In this document: one piece after another, positions 53,930 through 64,000 of the stretch
Position numbering within the stretch: position 1 is the first letter of the stretch
How the letters are laid out: every line of letters starts with the position of its first letter
Assembly (NCBI GenBank): GCA_026874595.1
Contig: CM049307.1
Coordinates: 94,526,330 to 94,590,329 of the forward strand
Source: Sipunculus nudus
Lineage: Eukaryota; Annelida; Sipuncula; Golfingiida; Sipunculidae
Direction of reading: 5' to 3'
DNA: 64,000 nt
Translations under genes and position numbers: made by a program
The notes under the pieces: generated by a model
Databases searched by the model: none
What the model saw: only the letters and a program-made list of their open reading frames with translations
Told to the model about the DNA's origin: nothing

Positions 53930-54180
53930 AGTCACATGACACCTTGTGACACAAAATTATTGGCTGAAGAAGAGGTCATGACCTTTAGACAGTCACATGA
54001 CCCCCTAGTGGCCCAAAATCATTGGCTGAAGTAGAGGTCATGAACTAAATAGTCACATGAGATCCTGTGACATATAATAATTTAATGCTTATGACCTTTA
54101 GATGGTCACATGACAGCTTGTGACCTTAAATCACTGGCTGAAGTAGAGGTCACGACCTTTAGACAGTCATATAACACCCT
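53930..54180. repeat. Tandem repeat of about 60 bp downstream of NUP85
   Basis: Four to five units with TGGCTGAAGTAGAGGTCATG, ACCTTTAGACAGTCACATGA and CACCTTGTGAC. It lies about 210 bases beyond the NUP85 stop, so it may fall in its 3' UTR. Confidence 0.7.
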
Positions 54181-54390
54181 GCCACTCAAAACAATATGGC
54201 GAAATGTAACCTGCCGTTAAGTCAAAGGAGTGCTATCATTTTAACAAATCCCCCATAGCACTTGCTGAAACAAGAGAAATCTAATATTCTTCTCAGAAGA
54301 TCAGACGGCTGCATACATGTCAAATTAAGAAACTCTTTAACTGCAGTCCTGGTCCATTTGCTGGTTCACACGTGGTGTGTGCTGGTCTGA

Positions 54391-57300
54391 TCATAGTTTA
54401 GTGTTGCCCTCTTGGAGGATTGCTCGAGCCAGATTTCTTGCAAGTCCAAGCTTCATCATATCTAACCTCTCCTTCTCACTCTCCTCCTGGGCCTGAAATA
54501 GACAATAAATTATGATAAAATTAAAGGTGCATAATATTATGTAATGTGGCATGATATCACAATTCTGCTGTGTAAATAATTAAGAATACAACATATGCAA
54601 CACAAAAACCCCATCGCAGAATAAAGTAAAGGTGTGTCCACAAAAAGGGATAATCATAAAAATTTTAAGTAGTTAGCAAGTCAATGAACTGACCTTTTGG
54701 CATGAGTATAATATACCTTCATGCTGGGGGGAATTACTTTTAAAACTCATCAACTTATTGACCTAAGAGGCAAAATAAAATCCTGTTGTAATGCAAAGGG
54801 TAGATTCAATCAATATTTCCATTTAAGGTCTTTCCACATAGATTCATACATATCCTGTTTTATGACTCACACCTTGAGCATGGGGCTGGACAAAGAACAA
54901 ATTAATCATAAATTTATATTTGAAGTTATAAAATGATAATTTTAAATCAATTTCCTCTCTAAATTTAATATTAAAATAAATTTAGATGTAACGGTAATCC
55001 TAAAAAACAAAGGCTTCTGGATCATGGACCCCTAATGGGCCTTCTGTGCATATTAATTTTTAACTCAACTAGCCATCAGTTACATACAGTGAAATCTTGC
55101 TATGATGACTGTGTTAGCAGGAGATTTTTATGAATTACATTAGTCCATGACCCAAAAATATGGTCGTCTTAGTGGGTTGTGGTCATAACAGGGTGGTCAT
55201 CACAGCAGGGTGGTTGTCAGGCAAGATTTCACTGTAACTGTATTTGGCATACATTGCAAAACATTAAGTGAGTCCTAGGCTTGTTAAGTTTGCTGATTAT
55301 CATATGACACCTGACACCTACCGGTGTTGGTCGTTTGATGTCTCCGCTCGCTTTACACTTCTTCTCCAGTTTACTGGCCATCATGTGTTCTTCTAGACAA
55401 TGCATCAGTTCATATGTCTGCTGTGTGTTGAACACCACCTGGTGGAGATAAAAGTAATTAAAATCAAGACACTCCAAGTATTAAGGTTAAATATCTTGCA
55501 CATAACAAAAAGAGGTACCATTTTGCTTGGCTTGGAATTAAGGCATTTAACAAAGCAAAGCAATATATAGAGAAATTCATATAATCACTACTGTGCTGTA
55601 TTTGCATCAAGTCAATTAAATCTCAAGCTTACAAATGGTCAACAGCGTAGATGTAATAATATCTTACCTCTTGAGCCTCTAGAAGGGGTAAAGCATCAAG
55701 CAGCAAGGTGGTCCAAAACCTGTCAAAGCACATTTAAGGTTATATTCCAAGAATATTCTTTCAAACATTTGCCTACTAATTTTAGCATTCATAGACTTAA
55801 TTCTGCTAAACCTAGTTTCTTAGTGATATATAGGTTTTAATTATGTAAAAGAGTATGGCCCTGATATATAAACTGACTGAAAAATATAACTGTATATCAC
55901 TCCAAAACTAATCAGCAATATTTAATTTATAAATAACAAATAATCGTAAATAATACATTTACACACTGCTCCCATGCATGCGAGACTGCTGCTAAGAACG
56001 GCCTTCGAAAGTTGCAATATTATCGCCCACTCGCCGGCCCAAAAACGATGTCTGTCAGGAAGATATTAAGGAAACCCTTCTAGAATAAACCGCACAGTGC
56101 TTTCAGGAAATCAACCTGATTTCAAGATTTTGAATTTCTTGATTAAACCGCGGTTTTAAGTGGAGATTTTATGGTATACTGAAAATAACAGAGATATGTT
56201 TATGATTGGTATCCTTACTTTTTGGGAGCCAGCCTGGATGTGAGTAGAGATAACAGGAGTGAGGCTGCTGCTCGTAGCTCACCGCTTGTGTATAAATGGT
56301 GGAATTCTCGATATTTCCCTGCAAAATATATACCCAGAGATAAGTAAATGGTTCCAGTAAGGATGAATTTATACATTTACATATAAATTAATTATACTTC
56401 ATTTCAATTTGAAATTATTATAATTATGTCAAATGAATTTCTTGTACTTTCCATGGTATAAATAAACCAAAAGTAGTTACATGTGAAAATACAAAATAAC
56501 ATTTTTAAGATGTGTATCTGTCTGCAAAAAATCACAAATAAGGTAAACTATGTAATGTTGATAAAAGTAAAAATTGCATTGGTGCATGAACTCACCCAAA
56601 AATGTCAGTTTGTCACTAAGCAACATTGATGACCCAAGATGATCAACAAGGTCCAGGTTAGAAAAATCTCCACTCTCTGTGTATTCATCCAAAAACCTGG
56701 CGAAAAATGAAGAAACCAAGCATCATCTTTGGAAATGGCAAGCTAGATAAATTTGGTTAATATCTGTGGAGGTTATAATAGGCTTCTGGTTGTTATTGAC
56801 TCTGAACATTTTATACAATAAAATGTCACTCATAATACATAGGATCTCATTCAAATAGTCATTATCATCTGCAAAAATTAGCTACCTGTAAGTTAATTTT
56901 CAATTTTTTTCAATAACTTAAAAAATTACCTTACAATATTTAATAAATAAATGAGTTGTTTTTCCTGTTGTTACAGATAAACAGTAATACATTGTTAAAA
57001 CAAAAGTAGACTCTTACCTCTCAGCTATATATGTGACCAATCCTATATCCTGAAAAAGAAATATTTCAATGGATTACATTTCTCTATCAGTACTATGATA
57101 ACTAGATATTTCTTGGCACCTGCGGTGCCACAGTATCCCCAGACAATTAATCCCCCCCTTTAAGAATAAGCCCCCCCCCCCATCTTCAGCAACAATTAAT
57201 ATCAGACCACACTCATAGAAAATGTCACTCTCATAGAAAAGGTCATGACCCCAATTTCAATATACATCATCCCCTAACCCATGTCTATGTATATGCATAA

Positions 57301-60300
57301 TATGAAAGAAATCTGTCCATTAGTTTTTGACTTTAAATGCTGACAGTACTGTCAAGTGGCAATGATGGGGTATTAAACGGCACAAAAACAAGTAAAAGAA
57401 TAACAGGTGGTGCCACCATTTTCCGTTACATGACAATACTATCCAAGATCTTCGATCAAATATATTTTTGGACCAATCCATGCCTCCCTGATTGAGATAT
57501 TAATGATTTTGTGTAATTTTCACCATATATGGTAATATTCAAGGTCAAGGCCACTCTAATAGGAAAGGTCATGACCCCAATGTATATATACATCATCCCA
57601 TAACCCATGTCTATGTATATGCATAATATGATAGAAATCTGTCCATTAGTTTTTGACTTATAATGCTCCCAGTACTGTCAAGTGGCAATTATGGGGGTAT
57701 TAAAAGGCGTAAAACAAGAAAAGGATAATAGGTGGCACCACCAGTTTCCGGTATATCACAAGGCTATCCAAGATCTTCAGTCACCTTGATTTTTGGACTA
57801 GTCCATGCAAGCTTACTTGAGGTATTTAAGAATTTGTGTTATTTTCAGCAAAATGGACCTATTCAAGGTCAAGGTCAGTCTCATAGCATAGGTCATGACC
57901 CCACTTTAAATAGGCTTAGTCCCCTTACCTATATCTATACAAATGTAAAGTTTTAAAAAGATCAGTGAAATATTTTTTGAGTTATTCCTCCTCACAAGGT
58001 TTTTCTGTGGCGGCGGCGGGACCGTCGTTAAACCATAGTATCCCGACTTTGTTTGGGGATACAATAATCTTCTGGAATCAAAACATTTTATTCTGGTTCA
58101 GACCCTGTTTTAAACTAGAAAACTGACAGGTCAGTAAGGGCCCGCAAAAGATTCAGTCATTATTAATTGAAGTACTGTGAAAATGGTGTACTTTGGTAGC
58201 ATGGGCTGAAAGAGTGATATTTGAAAATTAAAGAACCTGTAAAGAACAGCTGACATGTACAAACTGGAAGAAAAGATATGGTAAAGTGAAAATGTTCAAA
58301 GCTATCAAAATAATGATATAAAAGAACTGCATGCATTTTAAGTTTCTGTCTTTCTGTATTACCTATGCCAATTGTTCTTGGTTGAAGTCTTGGCTGGGCT
58401 GTGTCAAATATTTTTCCAGTATTTGTATGTTGAATTGGCCTTATTATATGTAAGGGTTGAGTCTGTACATGAACCTTGTAGTATTAGAGAGAGTCAGCTG
58501 TTGGTTAGTAGTGATAACATGGTCATTCTCTTGAACTTAGATACAGCTGTTCTTGGGTTTGGGTCTACAGATGCACTGTGATGTATAGAATGGCTACATA
58601 TGAATATCAATGTAAATTTGTTGATGGTCACTATAATAGGTCCAAATTCCTTGAGATGTTGGAAGTGAAGATAGATTTGTCCAAACATGGTCTAAATGAG
58701 AGCCACTGTGAAGCGTTTGGCCAGTGTATCCTTTTCTGGGGAATCTTCAAATTGTCTGTACAAAATATGCTGTGAAAATGTAATGCCGCTGTACACGAGT
58801 GACTTGAAAAAGATTCATCCATTTCTGGCCTGCTGAAGGAGACACCAGCAACTGATCACCAAACCGTGTATTACTTTTTTTTTTATTTCTGACCCAAATA
58901 TCAATAAGCCTCTCCCTTAGGCCATGGGTGATACATGTTATGTTTGAATCCTATCCATCATAATCATATGTTAGGGGAGTTATTATGCAGAAACAAATTT
59001 GATTGTTCATCAAATTCTTTGCGAGTTATTGCATTAACATCATTTGAGAATTATCGCCTCTGTCAAGATCATCCATCTTCGAACTTGACCTAGCCCTTCA
59101 TAACAAACATTACTGGTGCAAGTTAAGTGAATGTTAGTCAAATTGTTTGCGAGCTATTTGGTTAACATCATTTTAGCATTATCATCTCTATGACCTTTAA
59201 AATCCATCAAGGTCACCCATCTTCAAACATGATGTAGTTCATCAAAAGGTCAATCACTGCAGTGAGTCTGGGGACCTTATATGAAATTCTTTTTACGAGT
59301 TATTGTGTTAACAATGTGTGTCCTTTTGCATGCATATTTGCTAAGAGAGTGCAACTTTACTAGGTGTTCGGTAATGGTTTTTACCGCATAACTTACAGAA
59401 AAATGGCTGACTATGACCAGATATCATGCCTCGTTGCTGTGGACATGAGGACCTGTCCTACTGTTAAGGTGGAACAAACAATTATGGTTACAATTATGAT
59501 TTCTGCCCTGCTGAAAGAGGGACCTAAAATTTAACACCAAACTGTGAATAACTTTTTTGACCTTTGACCTCAGGACCCCAAAATCGATAGGGATCTTCCA
59601 TTATTGATGGTAAATACATATTTCAGATTTGAACTCAATCCGTCAATTCTAACTGGAGTTATCATCCAGAAAAGAATTTGTGGACGGATGGACGGACGGA
59701 CGGACAGACAGACGGACAGGTCGATTACTATAGGGCACCCGGGGCCCTAATTAAGTTTGCTTTCAATATAAGTCAGAACAAAGTACACAATTGTGATATC
59801 AAACATTAATTCCATTATTCATTCAGTGCCACTGTAATGGAAATTCTTGGTGTCAAAGTACTGACCTTAGCTTTGATGCCCCACGTGAGAGCTGACCCTA
59901 GGCGACCTCTGTGAAGTGCCCTGACTGCCATCACTTTACAGATGCTCTTTACTGAAACAAAAAATGTCATTAATGATTATATTAATCTAGCTAACCAATA
60001 ACAGACCAAAGATACCTGAAAATTTTCTTACCAAAATTGTAGTTCACTAACTGAAATTGAATATGCTTTCTCCAATTCATTAATCATATTTTGGTAGACT
60101 ATTTCCAAAACAACCTTTAATTATTTATTTTTTTCTACTTTTTAAGATTAAGTTCAGTATTTAGTATAAATTATAAGGTGTAGGCTCCAGGGTCTAATTG
60201 TTTTTGGTGAATATAAGCTGAATACATCACATAAGTGAAACTAGATGTGTCGGAACGACACGAATGCCCCCACCTGGGGCAAATTAGAAACATTTGTAAA

Positions 60301-63300
60301 ATTTTGAAAAATTTTTTAAGTTCAGGAGGTGTCGTATGGTCAAAAGTGGGTCAACAAGGGCAAAATGCAAACTCGATCTGTAACGGGTCATTATCAAGCA
60401 ACACACCAAAATTCATGCCAGTATATGCAGGCATTGTGAAAAAAAGTCCATACATGTGCATTTTCCATAAAAATTTCTGTCTTTCATGAAATTTTCTATG
60501 TTTAGGAGCCGTAAAACAATCAAAAGTAGGTCAACTGGGACAAAACCCGAACTCGATCTGTAACTGTCATTATCTGCCCACACATAAAAAATCAGGGTGG
60601 TATCTGCAGGCATTGAGGAAAAAAAGTCAGTACATATGCATTTGTTATGAAAATTTCTATTTTTCATGAAACTTTTTATGTTCAGGAGCAGTCAAATGGT
60701 CAAAAGTAGGTAAACTGGGACAAAACAAGAACTCGATCTGTAACTGGTCATTATCTGCCTACACACCAAAAATCAGGCCCGTATCTGCAGGCACTGCGAA
60801 AAAAATTCCATACATGTGCACTTTTTTATGAAATTTTCTATGTTAGAGCACCATCAAACGGTCAAAAATAGGTAAACTGGGACAAAACGTGAACTCGATC
60901 TGTAACTGGTCATTATCTGCCCACACACCAAAAATCAGGCCAATATATGCAGGTATTGCGAAGAAAAGTCTGTACAAGTGTATTTGTCATGAAAATTTAT
61001 ATTTTACATGAAATTTTCTATGTTTAGGAGCCGTAAAACAATCAAAAGTAGGTCAACCGGGATGAAACGCGAACTCGATCTGTAACTGTCATTATCTGCC
61101 CACACATAAAAAATCAGGGTGGTATCTGCAGGCATTGAGGAAAAAAGTCAGTACATATGCATTTGTTATGAAAATTTCTATTTTTCATGAAACTTTCTAT
61201 GTTCAGGAGCAGTCAAATGGTCAAAAGTAGGTAAACTGGGACAAAACAAGAACTCGATCTGTAACTGGTCATTATCTGCCTACACACCAAAAATCAGGCC
61301 CGTATCTGCAGGCACTGCGAAAAAAAGTCCATACATGTGCACTTTTTTATGAAATTTTCTATGTTAGAGCACCGTCAAATGGTCAAAAGTAGGTCAACTG
61401 GGACAAAACGTGAACTCGATCTGTAACTGGTCATTATCTGCCCACACACCAAAAATCAGGCCAATATCTGCAGGTATTGCGAAGAAAAGTCTGTACAAGT
61501 GTATTTGTCATGAAAATTTATATTTTACATGAAATTTTCTATGTTCAGGAGCCGTAAAACAATCAAAAGTAGGTCAACTGGGACGAAACGCAAACTCGAT
61601 CTGTAACTGGTCAATATCTGCCCACACACCAAAATCAGGCCAATATCTGCAGGCATTGCCAAAAAATGTCCGTACATGTGTATTTGTCATGAAATTTTAT
61701 ATTTTTCATGAAATTTTCTATGTTCAGGAGCCGTAAAACGGTCAAAAGTAGGTCAACTGGTACGAAACGCGAACTCGATCTGTAACTGGTCTATATCTGC
61801 CCACACACCAAAAATCAGGCCAATATCTGCTGGCAGTGCGAAAAAAAGTCCGTACAACTGTTTGATTTCAGAATGACGGAAGGACGGACATGGGTAAAAC
61901 TATATGCCCCGGCCACTTTGTGGCGGGGGCATAAAAAGCTATTGTGGGAATATCAAATCTGTGAACAAATAATCATCATTGTGTCATTTTTGCCTTTCAT
62001 TTTCAAGAGCCTAGTGTTATCTCCTTACTCCATTACAAAATCTGGTTTACACAAATTATATCAGTTTACAACAAATGATAACAAAATAAATAACTTCAAT
62101 TAAGACTCAGGAACAATCCCCATGGACAGTCCTAAAAAACTGAATGAACAATATCAAATTTCATATGTACATATCACAGAAACCATACACATAAAAGGCA
62201 CATCAGCATGTACGTGATAACCTCTGAATGACCTACTGACCTTGGGCCTGCATTTTTCGACATTCACACAGATGAATGACCTTTTGAGCCTTGACCTCTG
62301 TTTCGATTGGAAGATGCTCGACAAACTGTTCTAAATATTGCCTGTACAGCAGAAAATGAGAGTAAACACAAATATCAATGAGAAATACAAACCTTTGTAT
62401 GAAAGTGAAGCTCATGGTTAAGCTTATGCTAAGCTTACTTGTACAGAAAGCCAGAATTTATGACATAGTTTAAGGGGTAACATTAAATCTACAAGAAGAT
62501 CATAAACTGAACACTTATCAGGGTAGATCCATCAAAGTTTGAAAATTTAATTATCGCTTATATTATCATAAAATATTACTTGTAGTATGAATAAAATATG
62601 CTCAGTGAATCAACAGAATCTACACAAAACTAATTTAAAACAACAATTCTCAAAGAGTCTATAAATTTTACAGTTTATGTGATGTCAGGCTTGGTAAAGA
62701 AAGATAATATTAATATATATATATCAATTACATTCATGAAAGAAACATAAAACAACATACCTTCCAAACTCCTTACAATGGTCCAGATAACTAGCTCCAA
62801 CTTGCCACAAACTGTAAAATAATAGATTAACAGATCAGCTGAATGTAATTCAGTGTTACCTCCAAGTTACTGATGCCAATGAAAATTGGTTCATTACAGG
62901 GAGCCTGTATTAAAACATTACCGAGCATCAAGTCTATAATATGGTTGGAATCATAGTGGCAAAATACAATTTTATGAATTTTGTGACTGTTAATCGTCTC
63001 CTGTAATCTTTGTATCATAGTTTTTGTCACTGAAACATTTCATGATCTGTATAAACTCCTCAAATCCTCATTTATAATCTAAGATTAAATATTTCTCAAA
63101 TTTTAATGATAGGAAATAATGGTTTTACCTTAGGAGAAGAAGATTATAAAATATAACAAATATACTTTTTAATAGTATTGCAAATGATAATATTTGTATT
63201 AATAAGTATTACTCAATATAAATGATGTTATGTGAGGAAAACAATACAGAACTAATATATAATAAATTTAATGTAATAAGTTGTATGAGTTCTGAAAGTA

Positions 63301-63980
63301 AAACTAAATAGAAAATTTAAATTTTTTTATTCAAAGATGCAAACACCAAACCTGTTATGAGACATTAGTCCTGAGGCGTACTCAAGTAACAAGAATTCCC
63401 TTAATTTGCCACCAAATCTGAAATAAAGCAAAAGGAAATTCTGGAATCAAGGTAAAACAGAAAGAAAATTTAGGTGTCAAGGTAAAATTCTTATCAGCCT
63501 TAAATCAACTTTCCTTGAAATATAGCTGGGTGTTTTCAAAACCAGTAACATTGCTGATATGCAGTACAATCATTTAATGAATACTATGGCATGGTATTGT
63601 ATAAAATTTTACATTTTAAATTTAATTCCATATTTTTTTAAAGAATTTTTAGGGCACATAAAATCTGACAGAAAAGTTTTTAACATCAAAAATGCCAACA
63701 TAGCTAATATACAAAGTCAAAGAACTGATTTTAACAAACAGTCATCAATGCAAAATTTGGCAGTCTGGGTGTATTTATAATACTAATCATAACAAAAGAA
63801 TAGCAAAGTACAGAATTGCATAGTATGATAAAGTGTACCTGAATTGTTGATAACAAAAATACATTAAACTGTCTGATCATCTGATCTTGTACTGACCTGA
63901 GCTGCTGACCATCCAGCTGACCAGCGTGATACAGGAGATCTGTCAGATGGCTGGCAAACCACCAACCACTGAAACTTGAG
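54391..63980 (-). CDS. NUP85: Nucleoporin NUP85, C-terminal half (ten exons, 5' part beyond right edge)
   Basis: Scaffold nucleoporin of the Y complex (Nup107-160 complex) of the nuclear pore, an alpha-helical ACE1-type protein. Exons in transcript order, high to low coordinate: 63897-63980, 63352-63417, 62761-62811, 62241-62341, 59866-59951, 57018-57049, 56596-56696, 56219-56318, 55668-55719, 55322-55438, 54391-54492 (stop TGA at 54393-54391). That is ten complete internal or terminal exons plus the edge-most one; phases agree throughout, giving 296 visible residues of an expected 650 or so. Diagnostic motifs in order: [107 protein letters not shown] and the C-terminal LARNLARAI. Three donors are GTCAGT rather than GTAAGT. 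The gene is tail to tail with TMEM104. Introns at 57050-59865 and 59952-62240 carry Helitron-like elements. The N-terminal part, which contacts Seh1 in other species, lies outside the window. Confidence 0.95.
55085..55236. mobile_element. 152-bp MITE with perfect 16-bp terminal inverted repeats
   Basis: TACAGTGAAATCTTGC at the left is exactly mirrored at the right (GCAAGATTTCACTGTA), counting the TA target duplication. The interior repeats GGTGGTCATCACAGCAGGG-like segments. The form fits a pogo/Tc1-type non-autonomous element. It lies in the last intron of NUP85. Confidence 0.75.
57102..58067 (-). mobile_element. Helitron-like element, family B, copy 2, in a NUP85 intron
   Basis: Inverted relative to the copy at 43801-45407. 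Its minus-strand 3' end is the same GGCACCGCAGGTGCC hairpin, AAGAAATAT and CTAG (57105-57102) then T; flanks then diverge between copies, which fixes this end. The start TTATTGTATC is at 58067. Only two or three core units remain; the GGCGCC palindromes here have decayed to GGTGCC or GGCACC. Sense to NUP85. Confidence 0.75.
58840..59750 (+). mobile_element. Degenerate Helitron-like element, family E
   Basis: Two or more diverged units (CTGCTGAAGGAGACACC at about 58831 and CTGCTGAAAGAGGGACC at about 59508), a (GGAC)n/(GACA)n run at about 59691-59720, and an end reading AGGGCACCCGGGGCCCTAAT, where GGGC can pair with GCCC and CTAA is followed by T. The left boundary is uncertain. Antisense to NUP85. 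Confidence 0.45.
60241..61936 (-). mobile_element. Helitron-like element, family D, with nine core repeats, in a NUP85 intron
   Basis: On the minus strand the 3' end is a perfect hairpin GTGTCG-TTC-CGACAC (60261-60247), AT, CTAG (60244-60241), then T. The core is about nine tandem units of 162-182 bp, marked by GTCAAAAGTAGGTCAACTGG and ACTCGATCTGTAACTGGTC. The other end carries an inverted TATGCCCCGGCC...GGCGGGGGCATA structure. No protein of its own. Sense to NUP85. Confidence 0.7.
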
Positions 63981-64000
63981 CTGTAAGAGAATTTTAAAAT

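Overview
This is a eukaryotic nuclear window: AT-rich, intron-rich and repeat-dense, with no operons, rRNA or CRISPR. The gene set and the many short non-autonomous transposons with tandem-repeat cores suggest a lophotrochozoan, most likely a mollusc and probably a bivalve. The taxon is inferred, not proven.

Four protein-coding loci can be supported. (1) At 19896-20527 (+) lies the last exon of an unrecognised membrane protein with about six membrane segments. (2) At 24583-25362 (-) lie the first two coding exons of an NAT9-type N-acetyltransferase; its remaining exons were not found. (3) At 30700-48783 (+) lies a complete TMEM104 orthologue, an amino-acid-transporter-like membrane protein of 520 residues in ten coding exons whose phases all agree. 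(4) At 54391-63980 (-) lies the C-terminal half (296 residues, ten exons) of nucleoporin NUP85; the gene runs off the right edge. NAT9 and TMEM104 are head to head, and TMEM104 and NUP85 are tail to tail. As I recall the human map, NAT9 and TMEM104 are also head to head at 17q25.1, with NUP85 a few hundred kb away, so the block looks like old conserved synteny.

The left 19 kb is almost gene-free. It holds three copies of a Helitron-like family (1-612, 5054-6370, 14487-15277), a 2.15-kb foldback element built of about 75-bp repeats (8098-10249), small inverted-repeat elements (3284-3668, 15449-15870) and old degenerate repeats. From 19.9 to 30.7 kb come the membrane-protein exon, the NAT9 fragment, a tRNA-derived SINE and a 1.5-kb minisatellite of 20-24 bp units carrying GGATCC. 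TMEM104 introns contain an inverted repeat of a tRNA-like SINE type, a large AT-rich array, a 28-bp array next to exon 2, two Helitron-like elements and a second SINE copy. NUP85 introns contain three more Helitron-like elements.

The most interesting pattern is not a gene. Several unrelated-looking elements share one architecture: a core of tandem repeats and a terminal hairpin followed by CTRR and T, as at Helitron 3' ends. Two to three of these families also carry the same perfect palindrome around GGTGGCGCCACC. All coordinates come from manual reading, and no similarity search was run.
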